From: Halomarinibacterium sp034670265
Lineage (GTDB): Bacteria > Bacteroidota > Bacteroidia > Flavobacteriales > Flavobacteriaceae
DNA length: 64,000 nt
Reading direction: 5' to 3'
Assembly: GCA_034670265.1 (NCBI GenBank)
Contig: JAXMNU010000004.1
Coordinates: 422,823 to 486,822 of the forward strand
A program made the position numbers and the translations under genes. This document shows, piece after piece, positions 50,956 to 60,568 of the stretch. Every line of letters starts with the position of its first letter. Within the stretch, counting starts at the first letter, position 1. Under the pieces are notes generated by a model, which saw only the letters and a list, made by a program, of their open reading frames with translations, was not told the origin of the DNA and did not search any database.

Positions 50956-51909
50956 TTATTTCCTTGTCATCACCTTCAACGCTGCTTTAGTAATTGCCGC
51001 AGCATTTAATCCATATTTTTCCATAAGTTGCTCTGGTGTTCCAGACTCACCAAATGTATCCTGAGTTGCAACTATTTCTTGTGGAGTTGGATTGTTTTGT
51101 GCGAGAACTCTAGCAACACTTTCTCCAAGACCACCTAAATAATTATGCTCCTCGGCAGTAACAACACATCCTGTTTTTTTAACGCTATGTAAAATAGCTT
51201 CATTGTCTAAAGGTTTTATTGTATGAATGTTAATGACATCGGCAGATATTCCTTGTTCATATAAAGCTTCAGCGGCTTGTAAAGCTTCCCAAACCAAATG
51301 ACCTGTAGCAATGATTGTAACATCATTACCTTCTTGTAATTGTACTGCTTTCCCTATTTCAAATTTTTGATTTTCAGGAGTAAAATTGGCTACTTTTGGT
51401 CTTCCAAAGCGTAAATACACAGGTCCATGATGATCTGCTATAGCAATGGTGGCCGCTTTGGTTTGATTGTAATCACAAGTGTTAATTACCGTCATCCCTG
51501 GAAGCATCTTCATCAAGCCAATATCTTCCAATATCTGATGCGTTGCACCATCTTCACCCAACGTTAATCCAGCGTGTGATGCACATATTTTCACATTTTT
51601 GTGACTATAGGCAATACTTTGCCGAATTTGATCGTACACTCTTCCGGTGGAGAAATTTGCGAATGTACCGGTAAAAGGAATTTTCCCTCCAATAGTTAAA
51701 CCAGCGGCTATACCCATCATATTTGCTTCGGCAATTCCTACTTGAAAGAATCGCTCTGGATGGTTTGCCTTAAAATCATCCATTTTTAAGGAACCTGTTA
51801 AATCGGCACAAAGGGCAACGACATTAGGGTGAGATTTACCAAGTTCGGTAAGTCCAGCTCCAAAGCCCGAACGCGTATCTTTTTTACCTGAATCTGTATA
51901 TTTTTTCAT
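50956..51909 (-). CDS. Transketolase C-terminal subunit
   Basis: A 317-residue protein equal to the pyrimidine-binding and C-terminal domains of transketolase. The ATG at 51909 (MKKYTDSGKKDTRSG) is preferred over an in-frame TTG at 51939 inside the upstream gene. Conserved blocks are GIAEANMMGIAAGLTIGGKI, FANFSTGRVYDQIRQSIAYS and EEHNYLGGLGESVARVL. Together with the N-terminal subunit it forms the thiamine diphosphate enzyme of the pentose phosphate pathway, as an alternative to single-chain transketolase. Confidence 0.93.
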   Translation of the reverse strand: MKKYTDSGKKDTRSGFGAGLTELGKSHPNVVALCADLTGSLKMDDFKANHPERFFQVGIAEANMMGIAAGLTIGGKIPFTGTFANFSTGRVYDQIRQSIAYSHKNVKICASHAGLTLGEDGATHQILEDIGLMKMLPGMTVINTCDYNQTKAATIAIADHHGPVYLRFGRPKVANFTPENQKFEIGKAVQLQEGNDVTIIATGHLVWEALQAAEALYEQGISADVINIHTIKPLDNEAILHSVKKTGCVVTAEEHNYLGGLGESVARVLAQNNPTPQEIVATQDTFGESGTPEQLMEKYGLNAAAITKAALKVMTRK

Positions 51910-51925
51910 TGTGTTTTTTTCCGAA

Positions 51926-52771
51926 TTAATAATCTCCAAGCGTTACTGGATTTTGTGAAAGTGCAATTTCTAGCTGCTCATCGTTAGGCGCTTTTCCGTG
52001 CCAATCGTGAGTGTGCATCATAAAGTCAACACCATTCCCCATAACAGTATGTAATAAGACGCAAACAGGTTTCCCTTTTCCAGTTTTGGATTTTGCTGTT
52101 TTCATTCCGTTGAGTATGGCTTCAAGATTATTTCCTTCTTTAATTTCCATAACATCCCAGCCAAAAGCTTCAAACTTTCCTTTTAAATTTCCTAACGGAA
52201 GGACATTCTCAGTAGAACCATCAATCTGTTGGCCATTGTAATCTACGGTTACAATTAAATTGTCAACTTTATTTCCTGCGGCATACATAATCGCTTCCCA
52301 ATTTTGTCCTTCTTGTAATTCACCATCACCACATAATGTGTAAACTAGATGTGAATCATTATTCAGTTTCTTTGAAAGTGCTGCCCCAATTGCTACAGAA
52401 ATTCCTTGCCCTAAAGATCCTGAGGCAATTCGAATGCCCGGAAGTCCTTCGTGTGTTGTTGGATGCCCTTGTAATCTAGAATTTAACAACCTAAAAGTGT
52501 TTAATTCATCTACAGAGAAATAGCCAGAACGTGCCAAAACACTATAAAAAACAGGAGAAATATGTCCGTTGGAAAGGAAGAAAATATCTTCTCCTTTTCC
52601 ATCCATATGAAAACCGTCTTTTCGGTCCATTAATTCTTGGAATAGGGCTACAAAAAATTCGGTGCATCCCAGTGAACCGCCCGGATGGCCCGAATTCACT
52701 TTGTGCACCTGTCTTAAAATATCTCTTCGAACTTGAATAACCAAGTCGTTAAGATGTTGCATATCTGGCAT
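51926..52771 (-). CDS. Transketolase N-terminal subunit
   Basis: A 281-residue protein equal to the pyrophosphate-binding domain. Typical segments are HKVNSGHPGGSLGCTEFFVA, IRIASGSLGQGISVAIGAAL and the ThDP-binding CGDGELQEGQNWEAIMYAAG (GDG...N motif) with HTHDWHGKAPND. It lies 16 bases upstream of the C-terminal subunit gene and forms the active complex with it. The two-gene form is common in Bacteroidota, archaea and some Firmicutes. Confidence 0.93.
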   Translation of the reverse strand: MPDMQHLNDLVIQVRRDILRQVHKVNSGHPGGSLGCTEFFVALFQELMDRKDGFHMDGKGEDIFFLSNGHISPVFYSVLARSGYFSVDELNTFRLLNSRLQGHPTTHEGLPGIRIASGSLGQGISVAIGAALSKKLNNDSHLVYTLCGDGELQEGQNWEAIMYAAGNKVDNLIVTVDYNGQQIDGSTENVLPLGNLKGKFEAFGWDVMEIKEGNNLEAILNGMKTAKSKTGKGKPVCVLLHTVMGNGVDFMMHTHDWHGKAPNDEQLEIALSQNPVTLGDY

Positions 52772-52950
52772 AGGGTATTTGTTTTTACAGCTTCAAAAAT
52801 ACCACTTTCAAAAAGTGAGACAAAGTGAAAAATTGAGCAGTTATTAACGATTTAAAGGTTTTAGTTAACAGTTATGAAATTTCTGAATTGGGAAAGTTCA
52901 AATCAGAATTTATAAAAGGGTATCTTTGCCAACTGAATTTATAGTTTTTC

Positions 52951-54081
52951 ATGCAATTTACATTAGAAGGAAAAGACGAACAATCTCGAGCTAGAGCAGG
53001 CAGTATTAAATTGGATCATGGAATAGTGGAGACTCCTATTTTTATGCCAGTAGGTACCGTTGGAACAGTAAAAGGAGTCCACCAAAAAGAATTGACCGAT
53101 GAGATTAACCCCGATATTATTTTAGGAAATACTTACCATTTGTACCTAAGGCCTCAGCCAGAAATTCTTGAAAAAGCAGGGGGTTTACATAAGTTTATGA
53201 ATTGGGATAGAAATATTTTGACTGATAGTGGAGGATATCAAGTCTATTCGCTTTCTGCAAATAGAAAAATAAAAGAGGAAGGCGTAAAATTTAGATCACA
53301 TATCGACGGAAGTTTCCATTTCTTTACCCCAGAAAATGTCATGGAAATTCAGCGAACCATTGGTGCCGATATTATTATGGCTTTCGATGAATGCACTCCT
53401 TATCCTTGTGATTATAATTATGCCAAACGATCGATGCATATGACACATCGTTGGCTAGATCGTTGTATTACTCATCTTGAAAAGCTACCGTTAAAGTATG
53501 GATACAATCAAACTTTCTTTCCAATTGTTCAAGGGAGTACTTATAAAGACCTTAGGAAACAATCTGCAGAATATATCGCATCTGTTGGAGCGGCAGGAAA
53601 TGCTATTGGTGGACTTTCAGTAGGAGAGCCTGCCGAAGAAATGTATGAAATGACCGAAGTAGTAACTGCAATTCTACCCGAAGATAAACCCCGTTATCTA
53701 ATGGGAGTAGGAACACCTATCAATATTCTCGAAAATATTGCGTTGGGTATAGATATGTTCGACTGTGTGATGCCAACCCGGAATGGAAGAAACGGAATGC
53801 TTTTTACAGCAAACGGCACCATAAATATTAAGAATAAAAAGTGGGAAGATGATTTTTCAGAAATTGATGAAATGGCAATTACTTGGGTAGATACTGCATA
53901 TAGTAAGGCATATTTAAAACACTTATTTTCAGTAAATGAAATGCTGGGAAGACAAATTGCAACCATTCATAATTTAGGATTTTATCTATGGTTGGTTCGC
54001 GAAGCCAGAAAGCATATATTAGCTGGAGATTTTACCACTTGGAAAAACACCATGGTCCGTAATATGGACAAAAGACTGTAA
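52951..54081 (+). CDS. tgt: Queuine tRNA-ribosyltransferase
   Basis: A 376-residue TIM-barrel enzyme. The substrate Asp lies in LTDSGGYQVYSL and the nucleophilic Asp in GIDMFDCVMPTRNGRNG. The family block GGLSVGEP is present. The usual zinc site (CxCxxC) is replaced: the segment reads EIDEMAITWVDTAYSKAYL, so Ala309, Thr311 and Asp314 stand where the cysteines should be, while His in TIHNL remains. It exchanges the G34 base in tRNA for queuine/preQ1. Its last base is the first of the lptG ATG. Confidence 0.94.
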   Translation: MQFTLEGKDEQSRARAGSIKLDHGIVETPIFMPVGTVGTVKGVHQKELTDEINPDIILGNTYHLYLRPQPEILEKAGGLHKFMNWDRNILTDSGGYQVYSLSANRKIKEEGVKFRSHIDGSFHFFTPENVMEIQRTIGADIIMAFDECTPYPCDYNYAKRSMHMTHRWLDRCITHLEKLPLKYGYNQTFFPIVQGSTYKDLRKQSAEYIASVGAAGNAIGGLSVGEPAEEMYEMTEVVTAILPEDKPRYLMGVGTPINILENIALGIDMFDCVMPTRNGRNGMLFTANGTINIKNKKWEDDFSEIDEMAITWVDTAYSKAYLKHLFSVNEMLGRQIATIHNLGFYLWLVREARKHILAGDFTTWKNTMVRNMDKRL

Positions 54082-55163
54082 TGTTAAGCATACTAGACAG
54101 ATACATTTTACGAAAGTATTTAGGGACATTTATTCTCTTATTATTGCTTTTTATCCCTATTGGGATTACCATTAATCTTGCCGAGAAAATTGATAAAATT
54201 CTAGCCAACGAAGTACCTTTTATTCAGGTAGCGATTTACTATTTAGATTTTACGGTGTATTTCGCTAATTTGTTATTTCCACTGTTTTTGTTTTTATCCA
54301 TTATTTGGTTTACATCGAAGTTAGCTAATAATACCGAGGTAATTGCTTTTCTAAGTAGTGGCGTTTCTTATTATCGATTTTTAAGACCTTATCTTATTGG
54401 TGCAACCATAGTATGCGTTGGCGCTTTTTTTCTGGGAAATTATTTAGCACCTTCGGCAAGTGACGGTTTTAATGAGTTTAGTTACAAATACCTCAATAAA
54501 AGTAAAGGTAAAGATAGAGAACAAGCTAATGTGTACCGACAGATTAATGACAACGAATACATTTACGTGAGTTATTTTAATGTAAAGGAAAAGTCTGGAA
54601 ATAATTTCTCTTTGGAACATTTTGATGGAAATAAAATGACCTACAAACTAGCGGCGAATAGAATTGTGTATAACGATGAAGATTCCACTTATACCTTATT
54701 TAATTATAGCAAAAGATTTATTGGAGAAAGAGAAGATTCTATCGTTTCGGCTCCTAAAAAAGATACCATTTTCCCTTTTGAAATCGAAGATTTAACACCA
54801 GTGGCTTACATTGCTGAAACACTTAATTTCACTGAATTAAATAAATTTATTGCCAGAGAAAAAGCCAAAGGTTCTTCCTATATAAATAGGTACGAGGTGG
54901 TACGTTACAAACGTTGGAGTTTACCCGTTTCTGCCTATATTTTAACTATTATAGCAGTGGCCGTTTCTTCAGTAAAAAGAAGAGGCGGAATGGGAATCAA
55001 CTTAGCCATTGGTATTGGAATAGGAATGATTTTCGTTTTCTTCGATAAAATCTTCGGTACCATAGCAGAGCAGAGTACTTTTTCTCCTTTTTTAGCGACT
55101 TGGTTTCCTAATTTTGTTTTCGGTATTTTAGCCATATACCTTCTCCGAAATGCGAAACGATAA
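54081..55163 (+). CDS. LptF/LptG-family permease
   Basis: A 360-residue permease with six membrane spans (about 12-35, 55-80, 95-120 and three from 275 on) and a central periplasmic beta-jellyroll domain (about 125-265). The N-terminus LSILDRYILRKYLGTFILLL is typical for LptF/G (YjgP/YjgQ). It would extract lipopolysaccharide from the inner membrane with LptB. The ATG overlaps the tgt stop (TAATG), so translation is coupled. The stop overlaps the next gene by 14 bases. Confidence 0.88.
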   Translation: MLSILDRYILRKYLGTFILLLLLFIPIGITINLAEKIDKILANEVPFIQVAIYYLDFTVYFANLLFPLFLFLSIIWFTSKLANNTEVIAFLSSGVSYYRFLRPYLIGATIVCVGAFFLGNYLAPSASDGFNEFSYKYLNKSKGKDREQANVYRQINDNEYIYVSYFNVKEKSGNNFSLEHFDGNKMTYKLAANRIVYNDEDSTYTLFNYSKRFIGEREDSIVSAPKKDTIFPFEIEDLTPVAYIAETLNFTELNKFIAREKAKGSSYINRYEVVRYKRWSLPVSAYILTIIAVAVSSVKRRGGMGINLAIGIGIGMIFVFFDKIFGTIAEQSTFSPFLATWFPNFVFGILAIYLLRNAKR

Positions 55164-56052
55164 ACTTCTTAATTATCTGCACCTCCATTTTATTGTTTTT
55201 ATTTGGGGATTTACTGCTGTTATAGGAGCATTAATTTCGTTAGACGCAATTCCATTAGTATGGTATCGTATGGGAATAGCAAGCATTTTGGTGGTTTTGT
55301 ATATTATTATTGCCAAAAAGAAAGTTCGGTTTCCACGGAAAGTTTTATTCGGGTTTTTTATTGCTGGATTGATTATAGCAGTCCATTGGCTCACTTTTTT
55401 TGGCGCTATTAAAGTTTCCAATGTTTCTGTTACGTTAGCTATTATGTCTACTGGCGCATTTTTCACTTCATTGTTGGAGCCACTTTTTTTCAGAAGAAAA
55501 ATTATTTATTACGAAATGATCTTCGGTTTAATTGCAGTGGTTGGGCTCTTTATTATTTTTCAAGCCAGTATGGAATATTTCTGGGGAATAATTTTAGCAC
55601 TCATTTCTGCCTTTTTAAGTGCTTTGTTTTCAGTAATCAATGGAAATTATGCAAAGCGCTATGAAGCATCTGTCATTTCAATGTATGAGCTCATCTTTGG
55701 AGTGTTATGCATAACGGTGTATCTTTTAATTTCAGGTGATTTTAGTACCGATTTCTTTAAGATTTCCACTTCAGATTGGTGGTATCTATTTTTATTAGCC
55801 TCAGTTTGTACAGCCTATGCATTTATAGCATCGATTCACGTGATGCGCTGGTTATCACCTTTTACGGTTATGCTTACAATTAATTTAGAACCCGTTTATG
55901 GAATAGTTTTAGCATTGTGGATTTTAGGGGATTCAGAAAACATGAGTCCACAGTTTTACTATGGGGCTCTCATCATTTTAGCCACTGTTATTCTAAATGG
56001 GATTCTTAAAATGAAAGCTTACAGAAAAAGCAAAGAAATACCCTTAAGCTAA
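55150..56052 (+). CDS. EamA/DMT-family transporter
   Basis: A 300-residue ten-span protein composed of two EamA repeats. The first ends around FISTGAFFTSLLEPLFFRRK with FHFIVFIWGFTAVIGALISL at the start; the second has WLSPFTVMLTINLEPVYGIV LALWILG. EamA proteins export amino acids or other metabolites; the substrate is unknown. It overlaps the lptG-like gene by 14 bases and precedes accA by 54 bases. Confidence 0.85.
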   Translation: MRNDKLLNYLHLHFIVFIWGFTAVIGALISLDAIPLVWYRMGIASILVVLYIIIAKKKVRFPRKVLFGFFIAGLIIAVHWLTFFGAIKVSNVSVTLAIMSTGAFFTSLLEPLFFRRKIIYYEMIFGLIAVVGLFIIFQASMEYFWGIILALISAFLSALFSVINGNYAKRYEASVISMYELIFGVLCITVYLLISGDFSTDFFKISTSDWWYLFLLASVCTAYAFIASIHVMRWLSPFTVMLTINLEPVYGIVLALWILGDSENMSPQFYYGALIILATVILNGILKMKAYRKSKEIPLS

Positions 56053-56106
56053 TTTCAAAATTTTATATTTGTAGTTCACAACAATCAAACTTCAGCAAGA
56101 GAAATT

Positions 56107-57060
56107 ATGGAATATCTTGATTTTGAATTGCCAATTAAAGAATTGCAGGAACAGTATGATAAAGCCTGTCTCATTGGAGAGGAAAGCGATGTAGATGTAT
56201 CCAATACCTGCAAGCAAATTGAAAAAAAATTAGTCGAAACCAAAAAGGAGATTTATAAAAATTTAACCCCTTGGCAACGTGTACAGTTATCGAGGCACCC
56301 AGACCGTCCCTATACTATGGATTATATAAAAGCCATTTGTGGGGATTCTTTTTTGGAACTACACGGAGATCGAGGTTTCAAAGATGATAAAGCCATGGTT
56401 GGCGGACTTGGTAAATTAGGTGACCAAAGCTATATGTTCATAGGTCAACAAAAAGGATATAATACTAAAACTCGTCAATACCGAAACTTTGGGATGGCAA
56501 ATCCAGAGGGATATCGAAAAGCATTACGCTTAATGAAATCTGCAGAAAAATTTGGAATCCCTGTGGTGACTTTAATTGATACTCCTGGCGCGTATCCTGG
56601 GCTTGAAGCTGAGGAACGTGGACAAGGTGAAGCCATTGCTCGAAATATTCTTGAAATGACCAAATTGGAAGTTCCCATAATAGTCGTTATTATAGGAGAA
56701 GGAGCCAGTGGAGGTGCCTTAGGAATTGGTGTTGGAGATCGAGTATTAATGATGGAAAATACATGGTATTCTGTAATTTCTCCAGAAAGCTGTTCTTCAA
56801 TTTTATGGCGAAGCTGGGAGTTTAAAGAACAAGCTGCGGAAGCCCTGAAATTAACAGCTGCGGATATGAAAAAATTGAAGCTAATCGACCAAATTGTAAA
56901 GGAACCATTAGGGGGTGCGCACAGTGATAAAAAAGGAGCCTACATTGTCGTTGCAAAAGCAATTGAAAAAGCATTTAATGAATTGAAGAACTTATCCCCA
57001 ACAGATTTGGTTGAAAAACGAATGGAAAAATATTCCGAAATGGGAGAGTTTAAAAGCTAA
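56107..57060 (+). CDS. accA: Acetyl-CoA carboxylase carboxyltransferase alpha subunit
   Basis: A 317-residue protein of standard length. Family blocks are LSRHPDRPYTMDYIKAICGD, ELHGDRGFKDDKAMVGGLGK, LIDTPGAYPGLEAEERGQGE and GEGASGGALGIGVGDRV. With AccD it transfers CO2 from carboxybiotin to acetyl-CoA, the first step of fatty acid synthesis. Confidence 0.96.
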   Translation: MEYLDFELPIKELQEQYDKACLIGEESDVDVSNTCKQIEKKLVETKKEIYKNLTPWQRVQLSRHPDRPYTMDYIKAICGDSFLELHGDRGFKDDKAMVGGLGKLGDQSYMFIGQQKGYNTKTRQYRNFGMANPEGYRKALRLMKSAEKFGIPVVTLIDTPGAYPGLEAEERGQGEAIARNILEMTKLEVPIIVVIIGEGASGGALGIGVGDRVLMMENTWYSVISPESCSSILWRSWEFKEQAAEALKLTAADMKKLKLIDQIVKEPLGGAHSDKKGAYIVVAKAIEKAFNELKNLSPTDLVEKRMEKYSEMGEFKS

Positions 57061-57083
57061 TTCCAGCAATACCAACACTTTTC

Positions 57084-57113
57084 AAAAAACCGATAATTCT
57101 GTATCGGTTTTTT
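57084..57113 (+). terminator. Terminator of accA
   Basis: AAAAAACCGATA-N6-TATCGGTTTTTT with further T residues, 23 bases after the stop. Confidence 0.85.
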
Positions 57114-57226
57114 TTGTGGTTATTAACAATATTTTTAACTTGTTAACAGTTCAATTGTTGAAGGATGGTGAACAGCTAATTCAAAAAAAAGCCCGTTGCA
57201 CTTAACAATTTATTTACATTCGCTAT

Positions 57227-58783
57227 ATGGAAAAAGTACAACCTCAAACCTCATATTCTAGCCGTTCGGCTCAGGTAATTTCTTTGGAAAAGGGAAAATT
57301 ACCACCACAAGCTGTTGATTTAGAGGAGGTTGTACTTGGAGCAATGATGATTGATAAAAAAGGAGTCGATGAGGTAATCGATATTCTTCATCCCGAAGTT
57401 TTCTATAAAGAAGCGCATCAAAACATTTTCGAAGCAATTTACAAACTCTTCCAAAGTAGTGAACCTGTTGACTTATTAACGGTTTCGGCGCAATTAAAAA
57501 AGGAAAAAAAGCTCGATATCATAGGGGGGGAGTTTTACCTCATTCAATTGACCCAAAAAGTGTCATCTTCGGCACATATCGAATTCCACGCGAGAATTAT
57601 TCTTCAGAAATACATTCAGCGAAGTTTAATAAAAATTTCGAACGAAATAATTGAAGACTCCTACGACGAAGGAACCGATGTTTTCGATTTACTTGATACC
57701 GCAGAATCAAAATTATACGAAGTCACGCAAGGTAATCTGAAACGTTCTTCAGAAACCGCTCAGAGTCTAGTGATTCAGGCTAAAAAACGCATTGAAGAGA
57801 TTGCTAATAAAGAAGGGCTTTCGGGAATTCCTTCAGGATTTACCCAAGTAGATAAATTAACTTCTGGTTGGCAACCTAGTGATTTGGTTATTATAGCAGC
57901 GCGTCCAGGTATGGGTAAAACTGCGTTAACCTTGTCTATGGCAAGAAATATGGCGGTGAATTATAATATTCCTGTAGCTTTTTTCTCTTTGGAAATGTCT
58001 TCAGTACAGTTAATCACGCGTTTAATTTCTTCGGAAACAGGTCTTTCTTCTGAAAAACTGCGTACAGGAAACCTTGAAAAGCACGAGTGGGAGCAATTAA
58101 ATGTGAAGGTTAAAGGACTGGAAACGGCTCCACTTTTCATTGATGACACGCCGTCACTTTCTATATTTGATCTTCGGGCTAAAGCGCGTCGATTAGCATC
58201 ACAACACGGCATTAAATTGATTATGGTGGATTACCTTCAATTAATGACCGCTGGTGGAAGCCAAAAAGGAGGGAATCGTGAGCAAGAAATATCCACTATT
58301 TCTCGAAACTTAAAAGCACTCGCAAAAGAATTAAACGTTCCTGTTATTGCGTTATCGCAGCTTTCTCGTGCTGTGGAAACTCGTGGAGGAAGCAAACGAC
58401 CCTTGTTAAGTGACCTTCGTGAATCGGGAGCGATAGAGCAGGATGCCGATATTGTATCGTTTATCTATCGTCCAGAATATTACAAAATTGACGAATGGGA
58501 TGATGAAGAACGTACGCCAACTGCTGGCCAGGCAGAGTTTATTGTAGCCAAGCACCGTAATGGTGGCTTGGATGAAATACGATTAAAATTTGTAGGTCAT
58601 TTAGGTCGTTTTGAAAATCTAGAAATGTTCGATTTCCCAACCGAAATTCATTCACGAATGAATGCAGCGGCAAACGATGATACATTTAAAACAACCGATT
58701 TGCCTTCTCCAGATGAAGCTTTTGGAAGCTCAATGAACGATGATGTTACACCAAGTGATGGGGATGATGGCGTTCCTTTTTAA
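57227..58783 (+). CDS. dnaB: Replicative DNA helicase DnaB
   Basis: A 518-residue helicase. The N-terminal domain starts at about residue 22 (PPQAVDLEEVVLGAMMIDKK). The RecA-like domain has Walker A AARPGMGKTALTLSMARN, Walker B IKLIMVDYLQLM, RESGAIEQDADIVSFIYRPE and AKHRNGGLDEIRLKF. A Gly/Asp-rich tail with no structure (about 480-518) resembles flexible ends of flavobacterial DnaB. It unwinds DNA at the replication fork. Confidence 0.96.
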   Translation: MEKVQPQTSYSSRSAQVISLEKGKLPPQAVDLEEVVLGAMMIDKKGVDEVIDILHPEVFYKEAHQNIFEAIYKLFQSSEPVDLLTVSAQLKKEKKLDIIGGEFYLIQLTQKVSSSAHIEFHARIILQKYIQRSLIKISNEIIEDSYDEGTDVFDLLDTAESKLYEVTQGNLKRSSETAQSLVIQAKKRIEEIANKEGLSGIPSGFTQVDKLTSGWQPSDLVIIAARPGMGKTALTLSMARNMAVNYNIPVAFFSLEMSSVQLITRLISSETGLSSEKLRTGNLEKHEWEQLNVKVKGLETAPLFIDDTPSLSIFDLRAKARRLASQHGIKLIMVDYLQLMTAGGSQKGGNREQEISTISRNLKALAKELNVPVIALSQLSRAVETRGGSKRPLLSDLRESGAIEQDADIVSFIYRPEYYKIDEWDDEERTPTAGQAEFIVAKHRNGGLDEIRLKFVGHLGRFENLEMFDFPTEIHSRMNAAANDDTFKTTDLPSPDEAFGSSMNDDVTPSDGDDGVPF

Positions 58784-58829
58784 AATTTATTTCTAAAAAG
58801 CAGCCAATTTGGCTCAAAATTTGAGTTTA

Positions 58830-58847
58830 TTCCCGCAAAAGCGGGAA
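58830..58847 (+). terminator. GC-rich hairpin, terminator of dnaB
   Basis: TTCCCGC-AAAA-GCGGGAA followed by TCTTTATTTT, 46 bases after dnaB. Similar CCCGC/GCGGG arms occur at 20932, so it may also be a dispersed repeat. Confidence 0.6.
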
Positions 58848-58891
58848 TCTTTATTTTAGAAAGTTCTCTTAGGTTTTCTTACATTTAGACT

Positions 58892-60154
58892 ATGATTTCA
58901 AGAGTTATAATTTTCCTTTTTCTATTTCTATTCAGCTATCAAGGCTATGCCTCTTATATTTTAATTCCTATGGATGCCGAAGGCCAAGCCGAGCATTTAA
59001 AAGCTTATGGAATTACCTATTGGGTATTGGAAAAACAGATGAAGGCCAAATGGTTATTAAACTATCGCGGTGGTTCTTTTTTATTGCCCGATACCGAAGC
59101 TATTCGAAAAGAGTGTCAAATACGAGGCGTCTCTTTTGAAGTGATAAGCGATGCGCAAACCAATCAAATTTTAGAAGAAATAAGCAGTCCGTCTCAAAAT
59201 ATGGAGGCGGTAGTGTTGGAAAAAGCACCTAAAATTGCAGTGTATTCTCCTCCCGGGAATCAGCCTTGGGATGATGCGGTGACCATGGTACTTACTTATG
59301 CCGAAATTCCGTACACAACCATTTATGATGAAGAAGTATTAACTGACCAATTGTTATTGTACGATTGGTTGCATTTACATCACGAAGATTTCACTGGGCA
59401 ATATGGAAAGTTTTACCGTGCGTATCGTACCGCACCATGGTATATTGAACAAAAAAGAGATGCCGAAGCATTAGCAGCAAAACTAGGGTATAGTAAAGTT
59501 TCGGAAGAAAAAAGAGATGTCGCACTTAAAATTCGGGATTATGTTGTGGGTGGCGGATTTATGTTTGCCATGTGTAGCGCTACCGATAGTTTTGATATTG
59601 CTTTAGCAGCCGAAGGAGTAGATATTTGCGAACCTATGTTTGACGGTGACCCAAGCGAATCTGGTTATCAAAGTAAAATTGACTATAATAGAACCTTTGC
59701 GTTTAAAGATTTTACGTTAGAACGTAGCCCTAATGTCTATGAATTTTCTTCCATAGATGTAACGACGACACGAAATATTAATCGCAATACAGATTATTTT
59801 ACGCTAATGGACTATTCGGCTAAGTGGGATCCCATTCCGTGCATGTTAGTGCAAAATCACACAGCTTTAGTAAAAGGATTTATGGGGCAAACTACGGCAT
59901 TTAATCCTAATGAGGTTAAATCTACGGTTTTGGTGATGGGTGAAAATAAAAGCAACGGCGAAGCGCGTTACATTCACGGTATTCGAGGAAAAGGCTTCTT
60001 TACTTTTTATGGCGGTCACGATCCGGAGGATTATCAGCATCGAGTAGGGGATGCCAAAACCGAATTGGCACTACATCCCAATTCACCAGGCTACAGACTA
60101 ATATTAAACAATGTATTGTTCCCAGCAGCGAAGAAGAAAAAGCAGAAAACATAA
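58892..60154 (+). CDS. Conserved secreted protein of unknown function (often annotated asparagine synthetase B)
   Basis: A 420-residue exported protein (signal MISRVIIFLFLFLFSYQGYA, cut before SYILIP). An N-terminal domain (about 20-110) is followed by one with a flavodoxin/GATase-like character: PKIAVYSPPGNQPWDDAVTM, a long DWLHLHHEDFTGQYGKFYRA, and VVGGGFMFAMCSATDSFDIA. In databases its relatives often carry the name asparagine synthetase B, but I see none of the AsnB PPi-loop (SGGxDS) or N-terminal nucleophile Cys2. Its real role is unknown. It stands alone with its own terminator. Confidence 0.7.
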   Translation: MISRVIIFLFLFLFSYQGYASYILIPMDAEGQAEHLKAYGITYWVLEKQMKAKWLLNYRGGSFLLPDTEAIRKECQIRGVSFEVISDAQTNQILEEISSPSQNMEAVVLEKAPKIAVYSPPGNQPWDDAVTMVLTYAEIPYTTIYDEEVLTDQLLLYDWLHLHHEDFTGQYGKFYRAYRTAPWYIEQKRDAEALAAKLGYSKVSEEKRDVALKIRDYVVGGGFMFAMCSATDSFDIALAAEGVDICEPMFDGDPSESGYQSKIDYNRTFAFKDFTLERSPNVYEFSSIDVTTTRNINRNTDYFTLMDYSAKWDPIPCMLVQNHTALVKGFMGQTTAFNPNEVKSTVLVMGENKSNGEARYIHGIRGKGFFTFYGGHDPEDYQHRVGDAKTELALHPNSPGYRLILNNVLFPAAKKKKQKT

Positions 60155-60158
60155 ATAC

Positions 60159-60187
60159 AAAAAACCCGCTCATTGAGCGGGTTTTTT
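60159..60187. terminator. Bidirectional terminator
   Basis: AAAAAACCCGCTC-ATT-GAGCGGGTTTTTT, a perfect 13-bp stem between the secreted protein gene and rplT, which converge here. Confidence 0.92.
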
Positions 60188-60223
60188 TAGCGAAATAAGA
60201 TTGTTATTAAATAGGCTTCCGCC

Positions 60224-60568
60224 TTATTTTACTTTGTTTACAATGGCTTCAAAAGCTTCTGGGTGGTTCATTGCTAAATCGGCAAGAACTTTACGGTTCA
60301 ATTCGATATCGTTAGCTTTTACTGCTCCCATAAATTTTGAATAAGACATTCCGTGTTGACGTGCACCCGCATTAATACGAGTGATCCATAACGCACGGAA
60401 ATTTCTTTTCTTGGCACGACGGTCTCTGTAAGAATATTGCATCGCTTTTTCAACAGCGTTTTTAGCAACAGTCCATACATTTTTACGTCTTCCAAAGTAA
60501 CCTTTGGCTTGCTTAAGCACCTTTTTTCTTCGGGCTCTTTTTGCAACTGAATTTACTGATCTTGGCAT
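60224..60568 (-). CDS. rplT: 50S ribosomal protein L20
   Basis: A 114-residue L20: MPRSVNSVAKRARRKKVLKQ, AKGYFGRRKNVWTVAKNAVE, RALWITRINAGARQHGMSYS and KFMGAVKAND. It binds 23S rRNA early in assembly and, in other bacteria, represses its own operon through a structured mRNA site. It is the last gene of thrS-infC-rpmI-rplT, separated from rpmI by a 116-base gap that contains stable hairpins. Confidence 0.97.
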   Translation of the reverse strand: MPRSVNSVAKRARRKKVLKQAKGYFGRRKNVWTVAKNAVEKAMQYSYRDRRAKKRNFRALWITRINAGARQHGMSYSKFMGAVKANDIELNRKVLADLAMNHPEAFEAIVNKVK

